64,000 bases of DNA, taken from the NCBI RefSeq assembly GCF_902506265.1, contig NZ_LR733556.1:919103-983102 (forward strand), given 5' to 3'. Source of the stretch: Flavobacterium sp. 9AF. GTDB lineage: Bacteria > Bacteroidota > Bacteroidia > Flavobacteriales > Flavobacteriaceae. Below are positions 35,755 to 45,931 of the stretch, in pieces. Position numbers and translations under genes: made by a program. The notes below the pieces were generated by a model. That model ran no database searches. It had not been told where the DNA came from and saw only the letters and a list, made by a program, of their open reading frames with translations. Numbering within the stretch: position 1 is the first letter of the stretch; each line of letters begins with the position of its first letter.

Positions 35755-38154
35755 ATGAAAAAAAACTATCTTATAATTTTATTCCTTTTTAACTATACAT
35801 TCACTTTCAGTCAGCTTGGTTTCTGTAATGGCAGTAGTGGCGCTCCTATTTTTTTTGAAAATTTTGGTAGTGGTAGCACTTATGGTCCGCAATTGCCTGC
35901 AGGAGTTACGAATTATACTTATGTAGCCAGTGGTTTTCCACAAGATGGTCAGTATACACTTTACAATAGAACCAATCTTATACCTAATAACTGGCTGTAC
36001 TCCTTAGATCATACACCTGATACACAACCTGATGGATTAAATGGTAAATGTTTAATTGTAAACGCCAGTAATACTCCAGGCCAATTTTATAGAAGAGTGG
36101 TTACGGGGTTGTGTAGTAATACCACTTTCGAATTTACGGCTTGGTTGCTTAATATTTACAATTCGGCTTCAAATGGTTGCCCTGGAACTGGCATTCCCAT
36201 TAATGTGACTTTCGAAATTTGGAATGCTACAGAAACCGTATTGCTTCGATCGGGAAGTACTGGAAATATTGCAGGAACATCAACACCTAATTGGACACAA
36301 TACGGACTCGTTTTTACCATGCCAACTGGACAATCTGCCGTAGTTCTTAAAATGAAAAACAATGGTGCTGGTGGTTGCGGTAATGACTTGGCTATCGATG
36401 ATATTATGTTTCGTTCTTGTGGTGATTATTCAGCTATTGCTAATACAACTACTTCAGGCAATTCGATTACTATTTGTCCAAATGAAACGCTTATTAATAA
36501 TAGCCTTCAAGTAAGTACTTCTGGTGCTTCCACTTATTTTTATCAATGGCAACAAAGTACAAACAATATTAATTTTTCAGATATTTTAGGAGAAAACAAT
36601 ACTACTTTTTCTGTACCTACGCCCTCAGTAACCACCTATTATAGAGTAAAAGTAGCACAAGATATTTCTCACATTAATAACAACTTCTGTTCTACCTTAT
36701 CCGATATTTATACTGTCTTTGTTAGTCCATTACCTAATGCTCCTGTAAGTAATGGAAATGCTACAGCATGTAACAATTCAACTAGTACTTTATCAGTAAG
36801 CGTGAATGCAAATGAAACGGTCAATTGGTATGATACTGCTTCAGGTGGAACACTTTTATTGGCAAATAGTAATTCTTTTACACCAACTAACATTGGCACT
36901 TATTACGCAGAAGCGATTAACGCAAATGGCTGCCCTAGTGCTAACAGAACGGCTGTTACTTTAGAACCCATGCCAACACTAACCACAAATGGTACAACAA
37001 CCATTTGTTCGGGTGAAACAACGTCTATTGCATTAAACAGCACAAACCCCAATATCACTTTTAGTTGGACAGTAATGCAAAATAATTGTACAGGAGCCTC
37101 TAATGGTACAGGAAACAGTATCTCGCAAATGTTGACCTCTTCGAATAACACGACTGGAACAGTTATTTATACTATTACACCTTCCATTAATGGATGTGAA
37201 GGAATATCAGAAAATATCACTATCTCTGTAAATCCTACACAAATCATACAATTAAGTTTTCCAAATATTCCTTTATTATATTGTGAAAATGCAACTGCAC
37301 CCGTTTTACCTAATACATCTTCAAACAGTACTCCTATTAATGGAACTTGGAATCCATCTACAATAAACACATCAGTTCTAGGAACTACAACCTATACTTT
37401 TACACCAGAATCACAAACTTCTTGTGTGCAAATTGACCCTTATGAAATAACGATTACTGTAGCCAACGATTTTAGTCCTGATTTTGAGGATGAACTCCTT
37501 TTTTGTTCTGGTGCAACTCCTCCCATCTTACAAAATACAGCACCTAATGGAATCACAGGCACTTGGAATCCTGCTGTAATTGATAATAATAATTCTGGTA
37601 TTTATATCTTTACCCCAGATGCGGGACAATGTGCACAATCACAAACCTTACAAGTAACTGTTAATGAAGCTACTTTAACCGATTTTGAATATACCACAAC
37701 AGCTGCTTTTTCCGAAAACCAAATCATTACTGTAGTAGCAACTGCAACAGGTAATTATTTATACCAATTAGATGCAGGTCCGCTACAAGAAAATAATGTA
37801 TTTGAAAATGTCTCTATGGGTAGTCATACCATTACAGTTATAGATACTAAAGGTTGTTCGGAAGAGTTAACCCAAGAAGTTTTCATCGTTAATTATCCTT
37901 ATTTCTTCACACCGAATGGAGATGGAATTAATGACACTTGGTCCATTCGTTTTGAAAATGCCTTTCCTAACGCTATTATCTCTATTTTTGATCGTTATGG
38001 TAAATTAATCAAACAAATTACCAATAACTCTAACGGTTGGGATGGTACTTTCAACAATCAAGACTTACCTGCAAACGATTATTGGTTTACCATAGAATTT
38101 ACAGAAAATAATAAGACTCGTATATTTAAATCGCATTTTAGTTTGATAAGATAA
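35755..38154 (+). CDS. Secreted protein with T9SS type B (CHU_C) sorting domain
   Basis: An approximately 799-residue exported protein. I start it at the ATG at 35755 (MKKNYLIILFLFNYTFTFSQ, signal peptide) rather than three residues upstream. Its N-terminal half contains a jelly-roll-like domain (residues about 20-225, with Cys-rich turns), followed by several Ig-like or PKD-like repeats rich in Thr/Asn and ending in Cys or Tyr strands. The C-terminal 90 residues carry the gliding-motility-type sorting domain (FFTPNGDGINDTWSI and NGWDGTFN). T9SS type B proteins are secreted and often held at the cell surface. No catalytic motif is visible. Confidence 0.85.
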   Translation: MKKNYLIILFLFNYTFTFSQLGFCNGSSGAPIFFENFGSGSTYGPQLPAGVTNYTYVASGFPQDGQYTLYNRTNLIPNNWLYSLDHTPDTQPDGLNGKCLIVNASNTPGQFYRRVVTGLCSNTTFEFTAWLLNIYNSASNGCPGTGIPINVTFEIWNATETVLLRSGSTGNIAGTSTPNWTQYGLVFTMPTGQSAVVLKMKNNGAGGCGNDLAIDDIMFRSCGDYSAIANTTTSGNSITICPNETLINNSLQVSTSGASTYFYQWQQSTNNINFSDILGENNTTFSVPTPSVTTYYRVKVAQDISHINNNFCSTLSDIYTVFVSPLPNAPVSNGNATACNNSTSTLSVSVNANETVNWYDTASGGTLLLANSNSFTPTNIGTYYAEAINANGCPSANRTAVTLEPMPTLTTNGTTTICSGETTSIALNSTNPNITFSWTVMQNNCTGASNGTGNSISQMLTSSNNTTGTVIYTITPSINGCEGISENITISVNPTQIIQLSFPNIPLLYCENATAPVLPNTSSNSTPINGTWNPSTINTSVLGTTTYTFTPESQTSCVQIDPYEITITVANDFSPDFEDELLFCSGATPPILQNTAPNGITGTWNPAVIDNNNSGIYIFTPDAGQCAQSQTLQVTVNEATLTDFEYTTTAAFSENQIITVVATATGNYLYQLDAGPLQENNVFENVSMGSHTITVIDTKGCSEELTQEVFIVNYPYFFTPNGDGINDTWSIRFENAFPNAIISIFDRYGKLIKQITNNSNGWDGTFNNQDLPANDYWFTIEFTENNKTRIFKSHFSLIR

Positions 38155-38160
38155 AAAGAT

Positions 38161-38306
38161 GCTGTCCAAAAAGGTTACAAAGGTGTCATTCAAAATTTAT
38201 TACTTCGTTTAATCTTCGATTTAAGAAACTGATAACATTGATTATCAACTTAATTTAGAACCTAAAACAAGTTCAGATTGACAAAAATCATTACTTTTTG
38301 GACAAC
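38161..38306. repeat. Intergenic repeat family, copy A (146 bp)
   Basis: The ends GCTGTCCAAAAAG (38161-38173) and CTTTTTGGACAAC (38294-38306) are near-perfect inverted repeats. The interior has TGTCATTC, AAATTTATT, CTTCG and TTGACA blocks shared with copy B at 49810-49955, which has the same length. It lies between convergent genes and could also act as a terminator. Confidence 0.7.
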
Positions 38307-38315
38307 TTCATAAAC

Positions 38316-39227
38316 TTATTGCATCAAAAATTTATTTGTAAGTTGATTTTCTTTTATATAAAGCGCCATTTGTTGGGCTACAGCAGTAGGTCTATCCGAA
38401 GAAATAATCATGACACCTGCTTTTACAATGTCTAAATAAATGGCATCTCCATTGGCGATAGCACTTTTATCGATATTCACCATTGTTCCAGATATACAAA
38501 CAATTCCTTTCCCTTTCATATAGTGCATGGTTTCTGGTTTTGGAAAAGTAGTTCCTACAAAAGCAATCATGTTTTCCGCTTTAACTCCTAAATTTTCCAT
38601 ACGCTCTACATCTTCTTTACCTCTAGCTGAAACCGAAAGCATCATCTCTGGAGCTAAAGTTGCCACTTCTGCCGCTTGAGTAGCATTATAGGTAATAATA
38701 ATGGAATAATTTTCTGCTTTGTTACGTTTTACCGCATCCACTATCATTTTAAAGGGTACACCTCTTTTTACATCTAATGTATACACTACTTTATCTTTTC
38801 CCCATTGCAACACCTCGTCTAAGGTTTCAATTTTATACGGAGTAACCTTACCTTCGGTATCTTTTAAATATAATTGTTGCAATTCTTTGTAGGTATATGC
38901 ATTGATATTTCCTGTTCCTGTAGTAGTTCTATCTAAGGTATTATCGTGCATCATGACTAAAACAGAATCTTTGGTTAATGCAATATCTGTTTCAATTACG
39001 GCTGGATTATACAAAATTGTATGTGCAAATGTAGCTGTACAATTTTCTGGAAAACCTACTGTTGGTCCACCGCGATGTGCACTTACCACAGGATAAAAAT
39101 TAGTCGAGGCTCTAAAAAATGATTTAAAATCGGTATTATTTTTAAAAGCCAAAGTGTGTTCTTTTTGCTGCGCAGTTCCTAAATAAAAACTGCAACATAC
39201 AGCTACATATAAAACAATATTTTTCAA
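38316..39227 (-). CDS. Glycerophosphodiester phosphodiesterase
   Basis: A secreted GDPD of 303 residues that releases glycerol 3-phosphate from glycerophosphodiesters. The family motifs are SAHRGGPTVGFPENC with the catalytic HR, ETDIALTKD, and MHDNTLDRTTTG. The signal peptide is KNIVLYVAVCCSFYLGTAQ. A longer frame starting with GTG at 39254 would overlap the -7 box TACTTTTG at 39261-39254, so I prefer the TTG at 39227. It converges with the T9SS gene across the repeat. Its partners are not adjacent. Confidence 0.9.
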   Translation of the reverse strand: MKNIVLYVAVCCSFYLGTAQQKEHTLAFKNNTDFKSFFRASTNFYPVVSAHRGGPTVGFPENCTATFAHTILYNPAVIETDIALTKDSVLVMMHDNTLDRTTTGTGNINAYTYKELQQLYLKDTEGKVTPYKIETLDEVLQWGKDKVVYTLDVKRGVPFKMIVDAVKRNKAENYSIIITYNATQAAEVATLAPEMMLSVSARGKEDVERMENLGVKAENMIAFVGTTFPKPETMHYMKGKGIVCISGTMVNIDKSAIANGDAIYLDIVKAGVMIISSDRPTAVAQQMALYIKENQLTNKFLMQ

Positions 39228-39367
39228 AACGTTATTTTTTAAAATTTGAAGCACAAAAGTACATATTCTATGAAATGATAGACCTATAGAAATGTTAATT
39301 AATTGGAGTTTGTTTTCACACTTATTTTTATTAAAAAACCCCTACTTTTGTAATAATAATAATTTTC

Positions 39368-40495
39368 ATGTCAAAATTACCTCACATTCCAACCAGTATT
39401 TTCTCTGTGATGTCGCAATTAGCGAATGAATATGGAGCTATCAATTTATCACAAGGTTTTCCTAATTTTCCGGTTGACCAAAGGCTTTTAGATATAACGA
39501 AGCAACTTACACAAGAAAATACCCATCAATATACACCCATGGCTGGGCTGTCCTCTTTATTAGAAAAAATTAGTCAGCTTACTTACGAAAAATATGTACG
39601 AAAAACAGACATTGCTACTGAAATTTTAGTTACAGCTGGAGCCACACAAGGGATTTACACTACAATCAATGCCTTAATTGAAAATGGTGATGAAGTGGTT
39701 ATTTTAGATCCTTGTTACGACAGTTATGAACCTTCTGTTTTAGTTGCAGGAGGCAAACCTGTTCGTATTGCTTTAAACGAAGATTATGCCCCAAATTTTA
39801 ACCGTATTGAAGAGGGTATAACTTCTAAAACCAAAATGCTTATCCTGAATAATCCACACAATCCTACGGGAAGAATTTGGAAAGAAAGTGAATTTGAAGC
39901 CTTAGAAACCCTTTTAGAAAAACACCCTCAAATAGTACTTTTAAGTGATGAGGTGTACGAATACATTTCCTTTACGCAACCTCATATTTCGATAAACACA
40001 CGTCCTAAATTAAGAGACCGTGCTATAATTGCTTCCTCATTTGGGAAATCGTTACACGTAACCGGATGGAAAATAGGTTATTTGATTGCACCAGAAAAAC
40101 TAATGCATGAAATAAAAAAAGTGCATCAATTTTTAGTGTTTAGCGTGAGTAGTCTTTCCCAAAATGTGATTGCTTCTTATTTAGATATCGTTGATTTTGA
40201 TGCTGTAGCCAAAATGTATCTACAAAAAAGAGATTTATTTCGATCTCTTTTAGAAGGCAGTCGTTTTACCCTATTACCTTGTGAAGGCACTTATTTCCAA
40301 GTGGTTAATTATGATAAAATTAGTTCTAAAAACGACACCGATTTTGCTAAAGAATTAATTACCCATCATGGTGTTGCCGCCATTCCAATTTCTGTATTTT
40401 ATGAGGATGGAACAGACAAGCAGATGTTGCGCTTTTGTTTTGCAAAAACAGATGAAACTTTAATAGCTGCTGCGGAGAAATTAGTTTCAATATAA
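39368..40495 (+). CDS. Class I/II aminotransferase, methionine aminotransferase-like
   Basis: A 375-residue PLP aminotransferase. NNPHNPTGR (about 161-169), the cofactor Asp in LLSDEVYE (residues 192-199), and the Schiff-base lysine K227 in SSFGKSLHVTGWKIGY are all in place. The start LPHIPTSIFSVMSQLANEYGAINLSQGFPNFP is characteristic of the YbdL/kynurenine aminotransferase group, which transaminates methionine and other amino acids. A TACTTTTG -7 box lies at 39343-39350. It shares the strand with the TPR/HTH gene 12 bases behind, but no functional link is obvious. Confidence 0.88.
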   Translation: MSKLPHIPTSIFSVMSQLANEYGAINLSQGFPNFPVDQRLLDITKQLTQENTHQYTPMAGLSSLLEKISQLTYEKYVRKTDIATEILVTAGATQGIYTTINALIENGDEVVILDPCYDSYEPSVLVAGGKPVRIALNEDYAPNFNRIEEGITSKTKMLILNNPHNPTGRIWKESEFEALETLLEKHPQIVLLSDEVYEYISFTQPHISINTRPKLRDRAIIASSFGKSLHVTGWKIGYLIAPEKLMHEIKKVHQFLVFSVSSLSQNVIASYLDIVDFDAVAKMYLQKRDLFRSLLEGSRFTLLPCEGTYFQVVNYDKISSKNDTDFAKELITHHGVAAIPISVFYEDGTDKQMLRFCFAKTDETLIAAAEKLVSI

Positions 40496-40506
40496 AATTA
40501 AACCCT

Positions 40507-42114
40507 ATGAAATTTTTTTTTCAGTTTGTTTTCTATGCTTTCTTATTTCAGTTGGGTTTTTCCCAAAATCAATCCAATGCATTAATTAAAAAAGGTTGGG
40601 AAGAGCTGATAAAAGATAATGAAAACAAAGCTTTTTTCTATTTTTGGGAAGCTAAAGAAAAGGCTGAAAAAACTAATAATTCTTTTGATAAAGCAGAATC
40701 ATTACTTTATTTAGGTATTTGCTCTTATGGTTCTAATTTGCAAAATGGACTTCAATTTGCTACACAATCATTAGAAACTTATTCTAAATTAGAAAACACT
40801 TCTGTAATTAAAGCAAAAATGGGACGATTTAAATGTTTACAATTAATTAGCACCATTTATGCCAGACAAGGCAAATATGAAGAAGCATTACAACTTAGCA
40901 AAGAAGTGATATCTGAATTAGAAAATGAAAATCAAAAAGATGAAACTCTTGGTTTGGCTTATAATAGTTTAGGATTTATATATGAACAAAAGAATAGTTA
41001 CTCTTTATCTGAAAAAAATTTCAAAAAAGCCTTAGTCCTTTTTGAAAAAAATAAAAGTTATGCCTATGTTCCAATGTGCTATTTTAAACTTGGTGAGATT
41101 TACAGAAAGAAAAAAAACGAAAATCAAAGTTTAGATTATCTTAATAAAGCTTTAAAAGTATCTATAGAGACAAAAAACAAACAAGCATTAATCAATACCC
41201 AAATAGCGTTAGGTAATTGGTACTATCAATTTAAGAATGATCATACAAATGCAAAGAACTACTTTACAGAAGCAAATAAAAATGCTGCTTCTTTAAAAGA
41301 TAAAACTTTTCAAATTAAAACTATAGAAGCATTAGTTGATTTAAATTTTAAAACAGAAAAAGATTATAAAGAAATTGCTTCACTACAAAATAATATTATT
41401 AAAATTAAAGATCAATATAATAACTTTAAACAGCAACAAACCTTTAAAAACTTAGAAATTCAATTTGAAATTTCTGAAAAAGACAGAAAACTAAAAATAA
41501 TTGAAACTGAAAAAGAAAAAACTAATTTAATTAATTACTTTCTTATCGTTTTAATTTTATTAATAGCAAGTATTGCAATAACAATTTATGTTTTTCTAAA
41601 ACGAATAAATAAACGAGACAAACAACTATTAGTTACAAAAGAGAAACTTTTTGAAGCCTTACAAAAACAAGAAGAGCTCAAAAGAAAGCAATTTCAAAAC
41701 GACATTGAACATAAAGAAAGTCAACTTAGTGCAATTACTATTCAAATTTTAGAAAAAAATGAGTTATTAAAAGACATTAAGCAAATTATAAATAAAAAAG
41801 AATCTCAAAATGATACTGAAATAGCAAAATTAATCAGTAAGCATACCTTCCAAGATAAAAGTTGGCAAGACTTTGATTTCTATTTTGAAAGTATTAATAA
41901 AAATTTCTACACCCGTTTAAAAAATCAATACCCGGAAATTAGTACGAATGACCTTAAGATGTGTGCTCTTATCAAATTAAATTTATCTATCAAAGAGATG
42001 GCATCTATATTAAATATTTCACCTGATAGTGTAAAAACAGCTAGACATCGTTTAAGAAAAAAACTACAATTATCTACAGAAGAGAATTTAACCGATTTTA
42101 TTCTTTCAATTTAA
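40507..42114 (+). CDS. TPR membrane protein with C-terminal LuxR-like HTH
   Basis: A 535-residue regulator with a signal peptide (about 1-19), TPR repeats (about 30-290), one membrane helix near 340-365 (YFLIVLILLIASIAITIYVF), a coiled coil, and a C-terminal helix-turn-helix (about 470-535, KMCALIKLNLSIKEMASILNISPDSVKTARHRL) like LuxR proteins. The TPR part would be periplasmic and the HTH cytosolic, so it is a one-component membrane regulator. It is common in Flavobacteria, with unknown targets. The two downstream T9SS genes on the same strand are candidate targets. Confidence 0.85.
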   Translation: MKFFFQFVFYAFLFQLGFSQNQSNALIKKGWEELIKDNENKAFFYFWEAKEKAEKTNNSFDKAESLLYLGICSYGSNLQNGLQFATQSLETYSKLENTSVIKAKMGRFKCLQLISTIYARQGKYEEALQLSKEVISELENENQKDETLGLAYNSLGFIYEQKNSYSLSEKNFKKALVLFEKNKSYAYVPMCYFKLGEIYRKKKNENQSLDYLNKALKVSIETKNKQALINTQIALGNWYYQFKNDHTNAKNYFTEANKNAASLKDKTFQIKTIEALVDLNFKTEKDYKEIASLQNNIIKIKDQYNNFKQQQTFKNLEIQFEISEKDRKLKIIETEKEKTNLINYFLIVLILLIASIAITIYVFLKRINKRDKQLLVTKEKLFEALQKQEELKRKQFQNDIEHKESQLSAITIQILEKNELLKDIKQIINKKESQNDTEIAKLISKHTFQDKSWQDFDFYFESINKNFYTRLKNQYPEISTNDLKMCALIKLNLSIKEMASILNISPDSVKTARHRLRKKLQLSTEENLTDFILSI

Positions 42115-42218
42115 AACACTATAAACAAGCAACTTAAACCCATTGTTTACCTATTGTACACCTCAAAAAATGCAATTTATTTTTCATAGTCAATACTTTT
42201 GAAAAAAAAATATAGAAT

Positions 42219-43994
42219 ATGAAAAAATTATTACCAAACTTGCATTTTACATTTCTTTTAATCGCATTTCTTTTAATAGAAAAAAATTACGCACAAACAC
42301 CTACCTTACTTTTTGCCGAAAAACTTGAAACCAATCACTTACATGGAATTTGGTCAAGAGCTACAGTTACAGATATAAATGGGAACCTATATGTAACAGG
42401 CTTGTTTCATGGTACTGTAGATTTCGATCCTTCTAGCTCAAGTGAAACTCTTTTAACTTATCAAGGAGGAATAACTAATGATAATTCGGGTGAAGCTGAT
42501 GTATATATAGCAAAATATTCTTCTTCAGGATCGTTAATTTGGGTAAATAGATTGAACGAACCTACTTTTGTAAACATGAATGAAGAAAGAGCTAACGCCA
42601 TGATTATAGATGGAAACCATCTATATCTTACAGGTTTTACTTCTACACGAGGTTTTTTTGTTTCTAAGTGGAATATAAATGGAAACGAAATTTGGACTCA
42701 ATATTTTGATGACACAGACCAAAATTTCGTGAGTACCTTTGCAATTGCTAAAAATGGTTCAAACCTTCTCATTACAGGAACATTTGCTAATACATTAGAC
42801 TTTAACCCTGCTACTGAAACTAACGAATTAACAGGTATAAATCAGGATGGTTTTTTATTATCTTTAAACGAAAATGGCATTTTCCAATGGGTTAAACAGT
42901 TTAGAACAAATGGACTTGTTTTTATATCCGATTTAGCAACAGATAGTAATAACAATATTTTTTTAAGTGGTGTCTTTGTAGGAACTGTTGACATTAATCC
43001 AAATCCATTCATAGATAATTTTATTACCTCGCAATCGGTTTCCTTTGGAGCTATAAGTTCTAGCTTTATAACTAAATTAGACTCCAATGGAAACTTTATA
43101 TGGAATCAACATATAAATGGAAATAGCACAACAGATATTTTCATGTCGTTTATCACCGTAGATAGTAATAATGATATTATCAACACCTTTTCTTTAAAAG
43201 GACAAGCTATATTACCGAATAACAACAACATTAATACTCCAAATCATTACACTTCAAATATCATTAAATTTACAAATAATGGAACTACTTTATGGAATAA
43301 ATCGTTTGGTATTCCAGAACCTGTACAAGGCACTAGTTTCCCTAGCTCATTTGCAGCTAATGTAATTACTGATGATTGCAATACTATTTATATATCAGGT
43401 GAGTTTTCTGGGGATTGCAATTTTAACACTACTGCTTCAGATATTCATTCTAGCTTAAATAATAAAAGAGAAGCTTTTATTACTAGTTTTGATGTAAACG
43501 GAAATTATAACTGGACAATAGATATAGGAGGTTCAGGAAATGTAGATTTTGTAGATTTTGCTGGATATCTACCTATTGCTCTTGATTCAGATAACAATAT
43601 CATATTAACAGGTACTTTTAGAGGGGAAATGGATTTTGACCCTACAATTGGGGTGCAAACTCTAACATCAAATTCATCAAGTTCACCAGATAATGCTGGC
43701 ATTTTTATCTCTAAATTTACAAATCCTAATACTTGTACCTTACTAGAAAATTCTTTCAGTAAGAATACTTATTTCGAAATTTATCCCAACCCAAGTAAGG
43801 GATTATTCACACTTAAGTCTTTTTGGAATGAAAGTGAAGTAACCATTTTTAATTTAATGGGTAAAAAAATGCATACATTAAAAGTAAACCAACTTGAAAC
43901 TTTAATCGATTTACAAAATTTCGAAAAAGGTATATATATAATACAATTGGAACATGATAATTTAAAAACTCAAGAAAAAATCATAATTAACTAA
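42219..43994 (+). CDS. Secreted beta-propeller-like protein with T9SS type A sorting domain
   Basis: A 591-residue exported protein. After the signal peptide (ending NYAQ) come several repeats of about 50-60 residues with motifs such as GxxDFDPxxxxxxLT (FDPSSSSETLL, DFNPATETNEL, DFDPTIGVQTL) and a following TK/SLxxxGxxxW strand. They resemble SBBP-type beta-propeller blades and the Asp positions may bind calcium. The last 75 residues form a T9SS type A sorting domain (FEIYPNPSKGLFTLKS, with GKGIYIIQL). A TACTTTTG -7 box lies at 42194-42201. Likely substrate unknown. Confidence 0.85.
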   Translation: MKKLLPNLHFTFLLIAFLLIEKNYAQTPTLLFAEKLETNHLHGIWSRATVTDINGNLYVTGLFHGTVDFDPSSSSETLLTYQGGITNDNSGEADVYIAKYSSSGSLIWVNRLNEPTFVNMNEERANAMIIDGNHLYLTGFTSTRGFFVSKWNINGNEIWTQYFDDTDQNFVSTFAIAKNGSNLLITGTFANTLDFNPATETNELTGINQDGFLLSLNENGIFQWVKQFRTNGLVFISDLATDSNNNIFLSGVFVGTVDINPNPFIDNFITSQSVSFGAISSSFITKLDSNGNFIWNQHINGNSTTDIFMSFITVDSNNDIINTFSLKGQAILPNNNNINTPNHYTSNIIKFTNNGTTLWNKSFGIPEPVQGTSFPSSFAANVITDDCNTIYISGEFSGDCNFNTTASDIHSSLNNKREAFITSFDVNGNYNWTIDIGGSGNVDFVDFAGYLPIALDSDNNIILTGTFRGEMDFDPTIGVQTLTSNSSSSPDNAGIFISKFTNPNTCTLLENSFSKNTYFEIYPNPSKGLFTLKSFWNESEVTIFNLMGKKMHTLKVNQLETLIDLQNFEKGIYIIQLEHDNLKTQEKIIIN

Positions 43995-44068
43995 AAATCA
44001 ATATTTGTTTTTAATAAAACAACTAAAAACATATCTTTGACTATAAACAACGAGAAAGTAAAAATGCT

Positions 44069-44989
44069 ATGAAAAAGACAATCTATTTACTTCTATTTTT
44101 TAATAAATTATTATTAGCTCAGGTTTTAAATGGAAATTTTGAACAAATAAATTCAAATCTTACTCTTAAAAACTGGAGTATGGATTTTGAAATTCCTTCT
44201 CAAATTGACCCTAATACAGGTGAAACAATACATGATGAGATATTATATACAAATGCATCTATTTCATCAATGGTTTATGCTACTACTGATTCTTATTCTG
44301 GAAATTATGCGATGGTAGTTTCCAATGCTTATAATGAAACACAAAATTACACTATACCAGGAAAAGCAATTATTCATTTAGAAAATACAAATAGTCACTT
44401 AGAAGACAATATCCCTGTAGCAGAAAATGACAATATTTCTATGTTAGGTTTTTTCTATAAATTTATACCCATAGGTAATGATAAGGCAGAAGCAAAAATA
44501 AAAGTCTTTGATTCAGACAATAATACAATTGGAGAAGCAGCAATGACAATCGAAAATACAAATAACTTTTATAATTACATTTACACACCCATAAATTATT
44601 CTTCTAATGCAGTTGCTTCATCTATAAGCATTACATTTCGTATGGATAAAAACAGTTCAAGTATAAATTGGGGAAGTATTTTAATTGTGGATAATGTAGT
44701 TACAAATTTTTCAGCCTTAAATATTGAACAATTTAATGTGCTTGAAAAATGGAAAGTATATCCTACAATAACTTCAGATTACATTACAATTGAAAGTTTA
44801 CTATTAGAAGATAAAAAAGTGAATTTATCACTCTATAATTCTTTTGGTCAAGAAGTAGAAGTAAAAAAAGAAATAATCGAAATGTTGTCTAAACAAAATA
44901 TTATAATGAGTCATTTACCAAAAGGAATCTATTTTCTCACACTCGAACGAAACAATTCATCTATTACAAAAAAAATTATAAAAAATTAA
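44069..44989 (+). CDS. Secreted protein with T9SS type A sorting domain, unknown
   Basis: A 306-residue exported protein with a signal peptide (MKKTIYLLLFFNKLLLAQ), a carbohydrate-binding-like jelly roll (about 20-215; GNFEQINSNLTLKNWSMDF is a typical start) and a C-terminal T9SS type A sorting domain (KVYPTITSDYITI to ITKKIIKN). No catalytic residues can be seen, so it may be a surface-binding or matrix protein. A TATCTTTG -7 box lies at 44032-44039. A terminator follows. It is third in a same-strand run behind the TPR/HTH gene. Confidence 0.8.
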   Translation: MKKTIYLLLFFNKLLLAQVLNGNFEQINSNLTLKNWSMDFEIPSQIDPNTGETIHDEILYTNASISSMVYATTDSYSGNYAMVVSNAYNETQNYTIPGKAIIHLENTNSHLEDNIPVAENDNISMLGFFYKFIPIGNDKAEAKIKVFDSDNNTIGEAAMTIENTNNFYNYIYTPINYSSNAVASSISITFRMDKNSSSINWGSILIVDNVVTNFSALNIEQFNVLEKWKVYPTITSDYITIESLLLEDKKVNLSLYNSFGQEVEVKKEIIEMLSKQNIIMSHLPKGIYFLTLERNNSSITKKIIKN

Positions 44990-45013
44990 ATTACTGATTA
45001 CTACAATTATTAC

Positions 45014-45053
45014 AAAAACAGGAGGAATTATTTCTTTCCTGTTTTTGTTTTTA
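45014..45053 (+). terminator. Terminator after the 306-residue secreted protein gene
   Basis: AAAAACAGGA (45014-45023) pairs with TCCTGTTTTT (45037-45046) and a T-rich tail follows. Confidence 0.75.
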
Positions 45054-45158
45054 AGAAATAGTTATAATTAATTAAAAAAATTAAATTGTTAACAAAATAG
45101 ATTTTCAAAACCCATAAATAATTGTATTTTTACGACTCAAAAATTTTTAGAAATCACA

Positions 45159-45923
45159 ATGGGTAAAATCATAGCAATTGCCAATCAAAAAGGTGGTGTA
45201 GGTAAAACTACTACCTCTATTAATCTTGCTGCAGCACTAGGTGTTTTAGAAAAGAAAGTACTTTTAATTGATGCTGATCCGCAAGCTAATGCTAGCTCAG
45301 GATTAGGTATAGATGTAGAAAGTGTAGAGATAGGTAGCTATCAAGTTCTAGAACATAGTAATACTCCAGACGAAGCTACTATGGCTACTAATGCTCCGAA
45401 TGTTTCGGTTATACCTGCACATATAGACTTAGTAGCTATTGAAATTGAGCTAGTAGATAAAGAAAATCGTGAGTACATGTTGAAAAAAGCACTTGAAAGT
45501 GTGAAAGACAAATACGATTACATTCTTATCGACTGTGCTCCTTCATTAGGATTACTAACTTTAAATGCGTTAACAGTTGCTGATAGTGTTATTATTCCTA
45601 TTCAATGTGAGTATTTTGCTCTAGAAGGTTTAGGAAAATTATTGAATACCATTAAGAGTGTTCAAAAAATACACAACCCAGAATTAGATATTGAAGGCTT
45701 ATTATTAACCATGTATGATTCTCGTTTGCGTTTATCAAACCAAGTAGTTGAAGAAGTACAGAAACACTTCAACGATATGGTTTTTGAAACTGTAATTCAA
45801 AGAAATATCAAACTAAGTGAGGCACCTAGTTTTGGTGAGAGCATTATTAATTATGATGCAACAAGTAAAGGAGCTACCAATTATATTAATTTAGCGGAAG
45901 AAATTATCAAGAAAAATAAGTAA
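45159..45923 (+). CDS. parA: Chromosome-partitioning ATPase ParA (Soj)
   Basis: A 254-residue ParA/MinD-type ATPase. The deviant Walker A KGGVGKTT (residues 10-17) is followed by LLIDADPQANASSGLG. The chromosomal type is short and lacks an N-terminal HTH. It works with ParB and parS to segregate origins. It starts the run parA, parB, DUF5683, dapB and lepB, all on the plus strand with small gaps. Confidence 0.96.
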   Translation: MGKIIAIANQKGGVGKTTTSINLAAALGVLEKKVLLIDADPQANASSGLGIDVESVEIGSYQVLEHSNTPDEATMATNAPNVSVIPAHIDLVAIEIELVDKENREYMLKKALESVKDKYDYILIDCAPSLGLLTLNALTVADSVIIPIQCEYFALEGLGKLLNTIKSVQKIHNPELDIEGLLLTMYDSRLRLSNQVVEEVQKHFNDMVFETVIQRNIKLSEAPSFGESIINYDATSKGATNYINLAEEIIKKNK

Positions 45924-45931
45924 ATAGTAAG

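Noticed and set aside
36156..37370. Several minus-strand frames inside the T9SS type B gene
   Set aside because: They have no start context or homology signs and mirror the Thr/Asn-rich codons of the plus-strand gene.
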